The position numbers and the translations under genes were made by a program. A stretch of DNA of 64,000 nucleotides from SZUA-36 sp963753105 (lineage in GTDB: Bacteria > Pseudomonadota > Gammaproteobacteria > Xanthomonadales > SZUA-36), in contig CAVWBD010000011.1 in the NCBI GenBank assembly GCA_963753105.1, forward strand, positions 1-64,000, in the 5' to 3' direction. How positions within the stretch are numbered: the first letter of the stretch is position 1; each line of letters begins with the position of its first letter. The notes beneath the pieces were generated by a model, which saw nothing but the letters and a program-made list of their open reading frames with translations, was not told the DNA's origin and ran no database searches. Shown here one piece after another: positions 52,683-62,879 of the stretch.

Positions 52683-55433
52683 TTAACGAATCGGTTGTTG
52701 CCAGCGGATATAGTAAACCCGGTCACGTGGATCGTGATAGGGCCCCGGCTGGGTGCTGGCGGTATAGGGTGGGTCTTCACCGGTGCAATTGATGCAACCT
52801 GCCCGCAGGGTCGCCCGTTTAAGAGTTTTAAAAATATAACTGTATTGCAGGTTCAGGGTCGTGTGGCTGGGAATACGCCAGGCCTCATCAGTCTCCTGGC
52901 CATCGATGTACTTGTTTGAATCGTTTTGGAAATGGCTCGAGTAATGGATATTGGCAACGGCGCCATGCTGATCCCTGTTCCAGGAAAAGTTCAAATTGCC
53001 ACGGTTACGCGGAATGGGTATATCGAGCTCTTTACCCGCATAGTTTTTGTTCTGTTCCAGGTACCAGATCCTGGTGTCGGTGAATTCATAGCGGTCGATA
53101 TAGGTATGTATCAGTGTGGCCTTGAAATCACCCGCGCGGTCCGTCTGCCAGCTATAGCGCAAGGTGGTGTCAAAACCCCGGGTCAGCAACTCGTCGGTGT
53201 TCACCTGGGTCTGCTCGACCCGGATAATCCGCCCCGGTGTTCCGTCAGGCTCCGATGGTTCACGAATGATGCCAAAATCCCGACCTTCATCCAGCACGAT
53301 CTGGCCATCCAGTTCAATGATGCGATTCTCGTGACGGAACTTCCAGAAATCCAGTTCAAATTCAAATCCGGGCAGGAATCCAGGTGACCAGACCACCCCT
53401 GCGAACCAGGAATGGCCTTCCTCAGGTTCGAGGTCCGGGTTGCCGGAATACTGAAGCGTGTATTGGTCCCAACCGCAGTCCTGTGGCAAGCCGGTGATCG
53501 GGCAACGGACCGAGTCCTGGAACCACCCGAGTCTTTGTTGTGGAGACATGTATAGTTCAAGGAATGATGGTGGCCTGAATGAAGTGCTGTAGGAGCCCCT
53601 GACCATCAGCGACTTAAGCGGCTGCCAGCGGAGTGCAATCTTGGGGTTTGTGGTAGAACCAAAATCGTCGTAGTGCTCGTAACGTGCCGCCAGTTGTGCT
53701 TCCACGGTATACAGCAAGGGCAGGCTGAACTCGGCATAGGCCGAACCGATAGAGCGGCTGGCGGAAACCGGACTGACAAATTCATCACCTGCCAGGTCCC
53801 CCGAGCGTAAATGTTCATCGGCCCATTGATCCAACTCCTGCTCACGGTATTGCAAGCCGAACGCGACACCAACCGGACCACCCGGCAACGAGCCGAACCA
53901 GCTGTCAAATTGCACATCGACACTGCGCTCATCGCTGGTATCCTTGCGTACGGCGGTGGTTCTTAGCCAGTCAAGCAGGGCCTCGCTGTTTTGCGGATTA
54001 AACCCGAATGGGTTGTAGTACTCGTCACCATTGGGGCCTCCCTCTCCCAGCAATGCCTGCTGGAAGCGCGTTTGCCGCAGCGCGTTCAGGCTGCGGGCCT
54101 TAACCTCATTTCTGCTGAGCAGGGCGGATGTCCGCCAACTCCAGAGCCCCACGGCCCCCTCCAGCCCAACGACCATGCGGTAGGCTGTTGCATCGTCGAT
54201 GTATATCCGGTTACCCAAATCCAGGGGACGGGCATAAATTTCACCATCTGTGCCAAAGGGATTGTCCGGGTGATCGACCGGCACGTAGGGAACGCCCTCG
54301 AAGGTTTCGATCAGATGGGAACCGGACACGGGGGCAGGTGCCTGCACCGCTTTGCTCTCGGTATTACTGAATAGAACATCACCAAACAGGGAGAGATTTG
54401 CCTTGATCTCGTAGCGTCCTGACAAGCTGGCGCTCATGCGCTCAAGACCCGTGGTCAAGCCAGAAAGTTGCGCCCAATTAAAGCGGCACGATGTACCGCC
54501 CCAGAACGAAACAACAGAGCTCAGCAAGGGGTCAGTTCCACATTCTGGATCAGCTTCCCACTCGAGTATCCAGTCGTTAAACAGGGTGTCATATCGAAGC
54601 AACCTGGGTGGACTGCTAAACCCGGAGCGCATGTTGGGTCCGCCCAGGGCTGAAAAATCGACATCGCTGGCCCATCCGCGGTCACGCGAATAAATGAGCC
54701 CACGATTGAGGTAGCTCAATGAAAACATGATGCTGCCACGGTCAGTATTTCTGCCGGCAACAAGGTCTGCGAGGATTTCGTTGCCGTCCCCATGCTCTGT
54801 AACTCCGTAGCCTGCACTGACTTCAATGCCATCGTAATCTGTATTCAGGATGATATTGACCACGCCGGCGATGGCTTCGGCGCCATAGATGGCCGATGCG
54901 CCGTCTTTGAGGATTTCAATGCGATCAATGGCCGAGACTGGAATGGCGTTGATATCAATAATGGCATCGCCATACTGGGCATAGGGCGCGATACGCAATC
55001 CATTGACCAGCGTCAGGGTGGAATCAAGGCCAATCCCCCTCAGGTTGAAAGGTGATGCACCGACGGGTTCGAGGTAAGTGAGCCCCACGGCATCACCAAC
55101 CGGTCCCCAATTCATCGGGAGATCGCGTGCAAATTCCTTGAGGGTGGTGACCCCGGCTCGTTCCAGGTCTGCACGGTCAAATACGACCACCGGCACCGGG
55201 CCTTCAAGGTCAATGCGCTTGATGTGATATCCGGTTACCGGGAAGCGCTCAAGTTCCTTTGGAGTCTCGTTCTCCGCTTCATCGGCGGATGAGTCAGCGG
55301 TGATTGAACTCTGAGTGTCGATAGTGCTTTGTGCGACCGCACAAAACGACGTTATGAACAAGATTGTGCCCGTCAGGAACAGGATGGGAGTGACTATGCC
55401 GTGCCTGAGAGCAGGAAGCATGAAAGTCATCAT
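52683..55433 (-). CDS. TonB-dependent outer-membrane receptor
   Basis: The 916-residue receptor has a signal region (ILFLTGTILFITSFCAVAQS), a plug domain (PVVVFDRADLERAGVTTLKE, FNLRGIGLDSTLTLVNGLRI, IDRIEILKDGASAIYGAEAI and AGVVNIIL) and a large barrel with alternating strands, including the conserved SFRPPSFLELYMSP. The TonB box is weak, perhaps in ELERFPVTGYHIKRI. It would import a siderophore, vitamin or oligomer using proton-motive force; the substrate cannot be read. It is flanked by two CadC-like regulators of the same strand, 68 bases below the upstream one, so it may be under their control. Confidence 0.93.
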   Translation of the reverse strand: MMTFMLPALRHGIVTPILFLTGTILFITSFCAVAQSTIDTQSSITADSSADEAENETPKELERFPVTGYHIKRIDLEGPVPVVVFDRADLERAGVTTLKEFARDLPMNWGPVGDAVGLTYLEPVGASPFNLRGIGLDSTLTLVNGLRIAPYAQYGDAIIDINAIPVSAIDRIEILKDGASAIYGAEAIAGVVNIILNTDYDGIEVSAGYGVTEHGDGNEILADLVAGRNTDRGSIMFSLSYLNRGLIYSRDRGWASDVDFSALGGPNMRSGFSSPPRLLRYDTLFNDWILEWEADPECGTDPLLSSVVSFWGGTSCRFNWAQLSGLTTGLERMSASLSGRYEIKANLSLFGDVLFSNTESKAVQAPAPVSGSHLIETFEGVPYVPVDHPDNPFGTDGEIYARPLDLGNRIYIDDATAYRMVVGLEGAVGLWSWRTSALLSRNEVKARSLNALRQTRFQQALLGEGGPNGDEYYNPFGFNPQNSEALLDWLRTTAVRKDTSDERSVDVQFDSWFGSLPGGPVGVAFGLQYREQELDQWADEHLRSGDLAGDEFVSPVSASRSIGSAYAEFSLPLLYTVEAQLAARYEHYDDFGSTTNPKIALRWQPLKSLMVRGSYSTSFRPPSFLELYMSPQQRLGWFQDSVRCPITGLPQDCGWDQYTLQYSGNPDLEPEEGHSWFAGVVWSPGFLPGFEFELDFWKFRHENRIIELDGQIVLDEGRDFGIIREPSEPDGTPGRIIRVEQTQVNTDELLTRGFDTTLRYSWQTDRAGDFKATLIHTYIDRYEFTDTRIWYLEQNKNYAGKELDIPIPRNRGNLNFSWNRDQHGAVANIHYSSHFQNDSNKYIDGQETDEAWRIPSHTTLNLQYSYIFKTLKRATLRAGCINCTGEDPPYTASTQPGPYHDPRDRVYYIRWQQPIR

Positions 55434-55501
55434 GCCAGAAACTAAATCCTATTGAAATCAAATCCACTTTAGGTCCCGTAGTTGTACAAATTATATGCAT
55501 C

Positions 55502-57790
55502 TCAGGGAACGACAATTCCGGATTTATCCCCTTGGTGGAGAAGTTCACGCTGATCGTTCAGTTTCTGCTCGATATTGTTGACCATTGCGAGGTATCTGGG
55601 GTGTTTTCGGATTGGCCCCCACCAAGGTAGCTTCTCATCTTTCCACCATTTCGAAATGTGCCCGTGCGCAACTCGTTGTTCATAAAAATCCAACGCCTCT
55701 TCAAATGACCCCGCCACCAGGTAACACCACCCCAGCCCTGGCCAACGATAAGTGTCCTGCACCAGTCCAGGTAAAGTGTTTTCATAGAAAAGTATGGCTT
55801 GACTTAACAACTCCCGGCCCTGGGCCTCCTTTCCAACAGCCATCAAGATACCCGCATAATTGCAGGCATTGAGTTTGTCTTCCCTGTGATTGTTCAGGCT
55901 GATCAAGCGTTGCCACTGGTCTGGATCATCCCAGTCGGGTTCGGAATTCAACCAGAACTCACGGGCCTTTTGAAGGTCTCCACTCAGGATGTATGAGTTA
56001 GCTTTCCATGCGAGCGCCCACCACTTATCAGTCGCTTCTACTGGCAGTGCGTCAAGAGCAGAAGGCAATTCTCCCAACTTCCCTTGTTCCAGCTTAATAG
56101 AGTAATCTAACCAGACAAATCTCCAGTCTGCAGGGTCCAGGTGCGCATCCATGGTTTTACGGATGTCCGTGATAGATTTAAATTCACCCAGGCTTAAATA
56201 CGCTTTGGCCAGATCCCACATGTAATCCCCATTCCCGGGATCTCGTTGCAGGGCCTCGCGGTACCATGAAATACTCATGGCCAGACGGCCATGACTCCGA
56301 TGAAGTTCCCCGAAAGCGGCATAGGTGGGGGCGTAGTCGGGATCAATTTTCAGCAAATAGTTGTACTGCTCCATAGCTTCGCTACTACGCCCCAAACCTC
56401 GAAGTGCGTGCCCAATAAGGAGCTTTCTGGCTGATGATAGCGGATCAAGCTGGGCAGCCATGTAGTACCAGGCCAATCTTTTATCCAGGTATGCTGGTCC
56501 CTGGCCCGCCAGTAAGCCGGCACACCATCCGTAAGCCTCCGCGTAGTTGGGGCTAAGCTCGATGGACCGGGCGCAAGCTGCCTCCTCCTCCTGGCGACTT
56601 CCCATTTCAAAATAAAGCTGAGCGAGAGAGAGGTATGCCTCCCCAAGCTGATCATCCAGTTCAAGAGCTTTTTCAATTGCCTGTTTACGGGTTTCAAATG
56701 CTTCTGGAGAATAATTTGCTCCACGGTATCTCAGTAAAAAAGAGCTATCCGCTATTCCCACCCAGGCCAGCGCAAATCCGGGATCGATAGTAACAGCCTG
56801 TTCAAATGCCTGAAGCGCCTGTTTTAGCTCCTTTGTACCGGGGGTAACCATCAGCTGGCGACCGTGCAAATAAAAGTCATATGCATCAAGGCTCCAAGTC
56901 GGCGTGTCAAAAAAATGTGATTCATCTCCAGGCGACAGTCGCTCATGCAGTGCCTCAACAACCCTGGACGAAATATCACTCTGGATGGCAAACAGGTTTT
57001 CAACCGTCAACTCGCGGTCATAGGTCTCGGACCACATGGGAGAACTATCAGTGGCGCTGATTAATTGGGCAGTGACACGCACCTGGGTACCTGCCTTACG
57101 CACTGAGCCCTCAAGGATGTGACTCACGTTGAGTTCATGTGCCACCTCGGTGATTTTTACATCTTTACGCTTGTACGCAAATGACGAAGTACGGGCGATT
57201 ACCCGCAATTTTGGAGTTTTTGCCAACGCGTTGAGCAACTCTTCGGACAACCCGTCGGCAAAGTATTCCTGGTCCCCGCCCTCGCTCATGTCGGCAAACG
57301 GCAGGACCGCAATGGATGGGATGCTGCTGGGGACAACAACCACGGTATCGCGGGGTGGGCCGAAATACCAATACATTACCGCGGCAAGCATGACAGCAAC
57401 GATGGTGATCAGGGTTGTGCGAATTATTGTCTTCTTTGGGCCTGGTCGTTCGTCTGAATCTGTCTGCGGTTCAGACAGAGCCATGACCGGCGGAACCAGA
57501 CAGAACCCGACCTTTGGTATGGTCCTGATGATTTTCGCGTCATGGGCCGAATCGCCGAATGCCTTGCGCAGTTCCACCACGCATTGGGTCAGCGCATCAT
57601 CAGTTACGATGACGCCGGGCCACACGGCCTCGAACAACTCATCACGTGTAATCACCTCACCACCGGCTGCGGCGAGGCATTCCAGTACTGCCATTGGCTT
57701 GGGCTGGATATGAACGATTTCGTCACCGCGCTCGATACAATCGCTGCGCGGTCTGATGATCCAATCTTCAAGACGAAAATCAGCTCGCAT
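55502..57790 (-). CDS. CadC-like membrane transcriptional regulator with FlgO-like and TPR domains, paralog
   Basis: The 762-residue protein has the same order as the regulator at 49.6 kb: winged helix (MRADFRLEDWIIRPRSDCIE, IQPKPMAVLECLAAAGGEVI, EAVWPGVIVTDDALTQCVVE, RTIPKVGFCL), one membrane helix (TLITIVAVMLAAVMYWYFG), FlgO-like domain (SIAVLPFADMS, DQEYFADGLSEELLNALAKT) and TPR array (ALQAFEQAVTIDPGFALAWV, ALELDDQLGEAYLSLAQLYF). The winged-helix parts of the two are nearly identical, the sensor parts differ. It probably controls the adjacent TonB receptor. No strong ribosome site is visible. Confidence 0.9.
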   Translation of the reverse strand: MRADFRLEDWIIRPRSDCIERGDEIVHIQPKPMAVLECLAAAGGEVITRDELFEAVWPGVIVTDDALTQCVVELRKAFGDSAHDAKIIRTIPKVGFCLVPPVMALSEPQTDSDERPGPKKTIIRTTLITIVAVMLAAVMYWYFGPPRDTVVVVPSSIPSIAVLPFADMSEGGDQEYFADGLSEELLNALAKTPKLRVIARTSSFAYKRKDVKITEVAHELNVSHILEGSVRKAGTQVRVTAQLISATDSSPMWSETYDRELTVENLFAIQSDISSRVVEALHERLSPGDESHFFDTPTWSLDAYDFYLHGRQLMVTPGTKELKQALQAFEQAVTIDPGFALAWVGIADSSFLLRYRGANYSPEAFETRKQAIEKALELDDQLGEAYLSLAQLYFEMGSRQEEEAACARSIELSPNYAEAYGWCAGLLAGQGPAYLDKRLAWYYMAAQLDPLSSARKLLIGHALRGLGRSSEAMEQYNYLLKIDPDYAPTYAAFGELHRSHGRLAMSISWYREALQRDPGNGDYMWDLAKAYLSLGEFKSITDIRKTMDAHLDPADWRFVWLDYSIKLEQGKLGELPSALDALPVEATDKWWALAWKANSYILSGDLQKAREFWLNSEPDWDDPDQWQRLISLNNHREDKLNACNYAGILMAVGKEAQGRELLSQAILFYENTLPGLVQDTYRWPGLGWCYLVAGSFEEALDFYEQRVAHGHISKWWKDEKLPWWGPIRKHPRYLAMVNNIEQKLNDQRELLHQGDKSGIVVP

Positions 57791-58003
57791 TTTTGGCTGG
57801 TCCGGTCAATAGGTAAATGACCCGATCACCCATTCTAGCAAAAATCCTTTCCAGACAAGGTCTTAATCAGCAGCTCGTGGTTTGCTCGCAACAAATTCGG
57901 CTTTGCCTCGGTTTTTTGATTGAGTCGAATACTAAGCTTCAAGGGTCGAAATTGTCTGCCTTTGACAGGGCTTAACGCGATTTTATCTACGGGAGAAAAC
58001 CTG

Positions 58004-58480
58004 ATGAAGAAATTCATGACAATCCTCGGAACAGTTGTACTTATGCTCTTTGCGGGTACTGCAGTTGGAGAAGTGGTGATCAAGGAAGAGCCATTGGAGT
58101 GGCAGGATGTCGCCAATCTGGATGGCGACGAACTTTATGGTAATCTCTGCGCCGTTTGCCACGGAGCAACTGGCAAAGGTGATGGACAAGCTGTCAGCGC
58201 AATGGAAAAAGGCGTACCTGATTTGACTGTCCTTGCTATCAGCAATGATGGTGTGTACCCCAACAGGCACATAGAAAATGTGATCTTTGGCAGGTTCCGG
58301 GTTGTTGAACACGGAACTATCGATATGCCTGCCTGGGGAGAGCAGTTTGAGTATGTACATCCTGGCTGGAGCACATTTCCACGTACAGCCTATGCAAAGG
58401 AACGGGTTCGTAGCCTGGGCGCCTATATCGAGAGCCTCCAGATTGATTTAGCTGATGGGAACAGGTTAGCTACCAAGTAA
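58004..58480 (+). CDS. Periplasmic class I cytochrome c (monohaem)
   Basis: The protein of about 158 residues starts MKKFMTILGTVVLMLFAGTA at 58004 with GGGAGAA upstream; a longer frame to 57920 is not supported. One haem site, NLCAVCHGATGKGDG, and a probable methionine ligand in IDMPAWGEQF define it. Related domains occur as stand-alone carriers and in oxidase subunits. It is monocistronic with its own terminator. Confidence 0.9.
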   Translation: MKKFMTILGTVVLMLFAGTAVGEVVIKEEPLEWQDVANLDGDELYGNLCAVCHGATGKGDGQAVSAMEKGVPDLTVLAISNDGVYPNRHIENVIFGRFRVVEHGTIDMPAWGEQFEYVHPGWSTFPRTAYAKERVRSLGAYIESLQIDLADGNRLATK

Positions 58481-58513
58481 ATACCGGGTGCTGCGACACC
58501 ATGAAGATAATTG

Positions 58514-58543
58514 AAGGGCCGTCAGTTTCTGACGGCCCTTTAT
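58514..58543 (+). terminator. Intrinsic terminator of the cytochrome c gene
   Basis: AGGGCCGTCAG and CTGACGGCCCT pair perfectly around TTT, followed by a short T-rich stretch. Confidence 0.9.
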
Positions 58544-58621
58544 CGTTCTCGAATGTCTGCAACTGGCCGCTGCAGAGCCCGGACTTAGGTGGGCTTTGTG
58601 TATTTATGCCCTATAGCGCAT

Positions 58622-58987
58622 TCAGCCTTTCAGTTTCGCTTCAAGGTGGCTCATAAGTTCACCCATTTGGTCACTTGGGCTAAACTCAATTGCCTCGTAA
58701 TCCTCGTCAACTCTAACCGTGTGTCCTGGCGGCCAGTAGTAAACCTCGCCGGCGCTTACTGTTTCTTCAGCGCCGTCCGCATAGGTCACATGAATGGAAC
58801 CCTTAACCACAGTTCCCCAGTGCGGGCACTGGCATAGATTGTCCGGCAATCCCTCTAGTAGCGGAGTGGCGTCTGCACCGGCAGGGAACCGGACGCGCGC
58901 GACGTTAATACCACCCCAATCCTGGCCCTGAAAGCAAACGCCGCCAGCTTCGATTCGAGTAGGTAGTTCGTTTCTTGATTTCTTCAT
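58622..58987 (-). CDS. Cupin-domain protein (121 aa)
   Basis: The protein is one cupin fold: the first half has RVRFPAGADATPLLEGLPDN and CPHWGTVVKGSIHVTYADGA, the second GEVYYWPPGHTVRVDEDYEA. Only part of the metal-binding histidine set is present (HWG and GHTV), so metal binding is uncertain. There is no signal peptide. Function unknown; no operon partner. Confidence 0.83.
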   Translation of the reverse strand: MKKSRNELPTRIEAGGVCFQGQDWGGINVARVRFPAGADATPLLEGLPDNLCQCPHWGTVVKGSIHVTYADGAEETVSAGEVYYWPPGHTVRVDEDYEAIEFSPSDQMGELMSHLEAKLKG

Positions 58988-59199
58988 GAGTATTCCTTTT
59001 TTGTATGTTCTGGCAGGTACCCTGCCGTTGGGAAACGACCGCTGCAGGTCAAAATCAGTAATTAGATTCAGTCTAGTCCAAGGTGACCGAAATTTCTGCT
59101 GTTGGCCGATTGCTGCGTATGAAACAGGCTAAATTTCTATAGTAGAAGTGGCTGCTTTCAGCCGGTAAGTGGAATCGAAAATGACTGGGAGTAGTGCTG

Positions 59200-60759
59200 T
59201 TACCCGGCCCCGGTCATGATGGTGGCCCATTCCGGGAAACTGTGTACGTCGATATTGAACACCACGGTACCCCAGAAATAGGTCACCAGGGTGGTGACGA
59301 TGACACCCACCAGGTTCAGCAGGAAGCCGGTTTTGACCATGTCTTTGACGTGCAGCCTGCCGGTTCCAAAAATGATCGCATTGGGTGGTGTAGCCACGGG
59401 CAGCATGAAGGCCAATGAGGCGGCCAGGGTTGCCGGGACCATCAGTAACAGCGGATTGATCTCGATGCTCACAGCCATACCCGCGACGATCGGCAGGATC
59501 ATCTCGGTGCTGGCGGTATTGGATGTCAGTTCGGTCAAAAATGACATCAGCGTGGCGATGGCCGAGGTCAAAATCATCGGGTGTGTGCCGGCCAGACCCG
59601 ATAACTGTTCCCCAAACCAGACCGACAGGCCCGATTCAACGAAGCCCTTGGCCAGCGCAAACCCGCCACCAAACAACAGCACGATATGCCAGGGCAAGCG
59701 CTTGGCCGTTTCCCAGTTCATCAAACGCTCGCCCCTGGTGGTGGGGGAGGGTATGACAAAAAGGATAATGGCGATCAGGATGGCCACGGTGCCATCGTTG
59801 ATATACGCCGGGTGGCTGAACAGGGCGGACCAGCCGGGGATGCTGACCACGCCGATATTGAAGCCGGACCTGAAGATCCACAGCAGGGCCATCAGGATGA
59901 ACAATACGAATACGATCTTTTCCTCGGGCCTGGCCGGTCCGAGTAGTTGGTATTCCTTTCTGAATTCCTTGCGGTTGACGCCATCCCAGGCATGCCGCGG
60001 CCGGTACATCACGAAGAGCAGCAACCACGCGGCGATGAACATCAGGATGGTGATCCAGATGGCGAAAATCAGCCAGTCCGCAAACGAGATCTCCGGCATG
60101 GATGGAAAGATGATATTCGCGATTCGCGCGAAGGACAGGTTGGGTGGTGTGCCAACCAGCGTGGCGATACCGCCGATGGACGCCGAGTAGGCGATACCCA
60201 GCAACAGGCCGATCGAATAAGTGCCCAGTTTCGGCTTGCCGAGGATTTCCTCGAGCTTGTAGATGATCGACATGGCGATCGGAATCATCATCATCGTGGT
60301 CGCGGTGTTGGACATCCACATGGATAAAAAGGCCGAGGCAAACATAAACCCCATCAGTATCCGGCCCGGGCTGATACCGAAGAACATCAGCACCTTGATC
60401 GCGATACGCCGGTGCAGGTCCCAGCGCTCCATCGCCAGCGCCATCAGGAAACCACCGATGAACAGGAAAATCAGGTGGTTGAAATACATGGCCGAGATGG
60501 TCTTGCCATCCACCACACCAAGTAATGGGAACAGCACCACGGGCAACAGCGCGGTGACGGCCAGTGGCACCGCTTCGGTGATCCACCAGATCGCCATCAG
60601 GATGGCGATGGCCAAGGTGTAGGTGATTTCGGGTTTGCCGGGCTCCAGGTCACCGAACAGTACTAGCAGGGCACTGATCAGTGGAGCGATGACCAGCATG
60701 GCCAGCCTCAGTTTCGAGTTTTCACTGATTTTGCGCACGGCTCCTCTTTCTTGTTCCAT
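59200..60759 (-). CDS. SLC13/DASS-family sodium:anion symporter
   Basis: This 519-residue carrier has about 12 hydrophobic segments and both halves of the DASS signature: SMWMSNTATTMMMIPIAMSI in the first repeat and TELTSNTASTEMILPIVAG in the second, with FMLPVATPPNAIIFGTG near the end. These SNT motifs bind Na+ and the carboxylate or sulfate. It should import dicarboxylates or similar anions with Na+. A GTG at 60738 with AAGAGGAG upstream could be the true start. Confidence 0.92.
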   Translation of the reverse strand: MEQERGAVRKISENSKLRLAMLVIAPLISALLVLFGDLEPGKPEITYTLAIAILMAIWWITEAVPLAVTALLPVVLFPLLGVVDGKTISAMYFNHLIFLFIGGFLMALAMERWDLHRRIAIKVLMFFGISPGRILMGFMFASAFLSMWMSNTATTMMMIPIAMSIIYKLEEILGKPKLGTYSIGLLLGIAYSASIGGIATLVGTPPNLSFARIANIIFPSMPEISFADWLIFAIWITILMFIAAWLLLFVMYRPRHAWDGVNRKEFRKEYQLLGPARPEEKIVFVLFILMALLWIFRSGFNIGVVSIPGWSALFSHPAYINDGTVAILIAIILFVIPSPTTRGERLMNWETAKRLPWHIVLLFGGGFALAKGFVESGLSVWFGEQLSGLAGTHPMILTSAIATLMSFLTELTSNTASTEMILPIVAGMAVSIEINPLLLMVPATLAASLAFMLPVATPPNAIIFGTGRLHVKDMVKTGFLLNLVGVIVTTLVTYFWGTVVFNIDVHSFPEWATIMTGAG

Positions 60760-60880
60760 TGATGGCCTGGCAAGCGTTTACTTTAGCAGCAATTGCGGCG
60801 CCATGAGTATAAAATAGGTCACGCTCGGTTCGTATGCGTTACGCCGCAGTTTTAAGAACAACAACACCCTGGAGAGCCTC

Positions 60881-62866
60881 ATGAAAAAGCGTCTCATCCT
60901 CGCGGCCATCCTGTCTCTGGTATTGGCCCCGTCGCTAGTATTTTCCGAAGTAACAACCACCGTAACCAACAATGGCAACCTGGTCATGCAGGACATACCG
61001 GAAATACCTGATTCCCTTGTCGCCAACCTGAATCGTTACCAGAATGTGCGTTCTGCCGGTTTCCTGGATTGGAGTGAAGACGGCAGCGGGATTTTTATCA
61101 GGACGCGTTTTGGCGATGTAAGCCAGGTGCATTATGTTGATCATCCCGGTGGCGCGCGTCAGCAGATTACCTTCTTCGATGAACCCGTCGGTGGGGTTCA
61201 GCGCCAGCCCGGTGGTTCAAAGATGGTCTTCACGATGGATGCTGGTGGCAGTGAATTTTCGCAGATCTTTTTACTGGATCCGGCCGGTGTTGATGACGCC
61301 ATGATGCTGACCGATGGAAAGTCACGTAATGACTCGGTGACCTGGGATCGTACCGGTGAGTGGATTGCTTATCGCAGTACCCGCCGTAACGGCGCTTCCA
61401 ATGATGTTTGGATGATGGAAGTGTCAAACCCGGAAACTGCAAACATGGTATTTCAGTCTCCGGATGGCACGCACTGGAGTGCAAGTGATTTCTCAGAAAA
61501 GAATCGTAAATTATTGATTGGTAACTATGTTGGTAATGCAGATTCTCGAATTCACTTGCTGGATATCGAGTCAGGTGTGATGCGCCTGCTGGCAGGTGAT
61601 CCGGAAAACCCCAGTTCGAATTTTCCGATAGCTTTCGACCGTGAGGGTACCGGGTTTTGGTTTGTTACCGATGTCACAGGTGATTTCAGGCAACTGGCTT
61701 GGCAGTCACTTGAGGAAGGCGCCGAACCCATTTTCCTGACAGCTGACATTCCCTGGAACGTGGGAGGGGTTGCCATCAGTGACGACCGCACACGGGCTGC
61801 GTTCTCGATGAACGTGGAAGGCTTGTCAAAGATATACCTGCTGGACTTGCTCAGCCGCGAGTTCGTACCAGTTGACAATATCCCGGTCGGACTGGGCGGC
61901 GGCCTGGAGTTCAGCCCCGATGGACGCAAACTGGGCATGACGCTGAACACGTCAAAGACACCGAGTGACAGTTTTGTTTTGGAACTGGGTGAAGGCGCAC
62001 TCGAATACGGTGATCTGATCCGCTGGACCTACTCCGAAGTGGGTGGCCTGGACACGGACAGCTTTATCGAGCCGGAACTGGTCCATTACCCGACCTTCGA
62101 CAGCGACGACGGTGGTCCGAAGACCATACCCGCATGGGTATATAGACCGGCAGGTGAGGGTCCCCACCCGGTGATCATCAATATCCACGGCGGTCCGGAA
62201 GGCCAGGCGCGGCCGTCTTTCAGCAGCACCTACCAGATGTGGCTGAACAAGCTCGGTGCAGTCATCATACGGCCCAACGTGCGCGGCTCGTCCGGTTATG
62301 GCAAGCACTACATGTCACTGGACAATGGTTTCAAACGCGAGGATTCGGTCAAGGATATCGGCGCCCTGCTGGATTGGATCGCCACGCAACCTGATCTGGA
62401 CAAGAACCGTGTGGCGGTTTATGGCGGCAGTTACGGCGGTTACATGGTGCTGGCGAGCGCTGTGCACTACAGTGACCGGCTGGCAGCTGCCGTGGACGTG
62501 GTGGGTATCAGCAACTTTGTTACTTTCCTGGAAAACACACAGGATTACCGCCGTGACCTCAGGCGTGCTGAGTATGGAGATGAACGCCAACCTGCCATGC
62601 GTGAGCACCTGCAAGGCATCAGCCCGTTGACCCACGTGGACAAGATCACGATACCGATGTTCGTTATACAGGGCCAGAACGACCCGCGGGTACCGGTTAC
62701 CGAGGCCATCCAGGTGGTGGATGCCCTGCGCGCAAACGGACATTCAGTCTGGTATATGAATGCCATGAATGAAGGTCATGGCTATCGCAAGAAGGAAAAC
62801 CGCGATGTGTACAGCCAGGCTGCTGTGATGTTCCTGCAGAAGTACCTGGTTGGCGCCACGAAGTAG
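60881..62866 (+). CDS. Secreted S9 family peptidase (acylaminoacyl/DPP-like)
   Basis: This 661-residue protein has a signal peptide (KKRLILAAILSLVLAPSLVF), a propeller-like N-terminal region (WSEDGSGIFIRTRFGDVSQV, TWDRTGEWIAYRSTRRNGAS) and a C-terminal hydrolase domain. The catalytic serine sits in VAVYGGSYGGYMVLASA, the aspartate in IQGQNDPRVPVTEA and the histidine in NEGHGYRKKEN. It is distinct from the S9A enzyme at 23.4 kb. A GGAGAG ribosome site precedes the ATG. It should degrade peptides in the periplasm. Confidence 0.93.
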   Translation: MKKRLILAAILSLVLAPSLVFSEVTTTVTNNGNLVMQDIPEIPDSLVANLNRYQNVRSAGFLDWSEDGSGIFIRTRFGDVSQVHYVDHPGGARQQITFFDEPVGGVQRQPGGSKMVFTMDAGGSEFSQIFLLDPAGVDDAMMLTDGKSRNDSVTWDRTGEWIAYRSTRRNGASNDVWMMEVSNPETANMVFQSPDGTHWSASDFSEKNRKLLIGNYVGNADSRIHLLDIESGVMRLLAGDPENPSSNFPIAFDREGTGFWFVTDVTGDFRQLAWQSLEEGAEPIFLTADIPWNVGGVAISDDRTRAAFSMNVEGLSKIYLLDLLSREFVPVDNIPVGLGGGLEFSPDGRKLGMTLNTSKTPSDSFVLELGEGALEYGDLIRWTYSEVGGLDTDSFIEPELVHYPTFDSDDGGPKTIPAWVYRPAGEGPHPVIINIHGGPEGQARPSFSSTYQMWLNKLGAVIIRPNVRGSSGYGKHYMSLDNGFKREDSVKDIGALLDWIATQPDLDKNRVAVYGGSYGGYMVLASAVHYSDRLAAAVDVVGISNFVTFLENTQDYRRDLRRAEYGDERQPAMREHLQGISPLTHVDKITIPMFVIQGQNDPRVPVTEAIQVVDALRANGHSVWYMNAMNEGHGYRKKENRDVYSQAAVMFLQKYLVGATK

Positions 62867-62879
62867 AAAAGTGCAAGGA

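Noticed and set aside
59291..60586. Long frames overlapping the SLC13 gene on both strands
   Set aside because: They are shadows of the high-GC symporter gene and show no domain.
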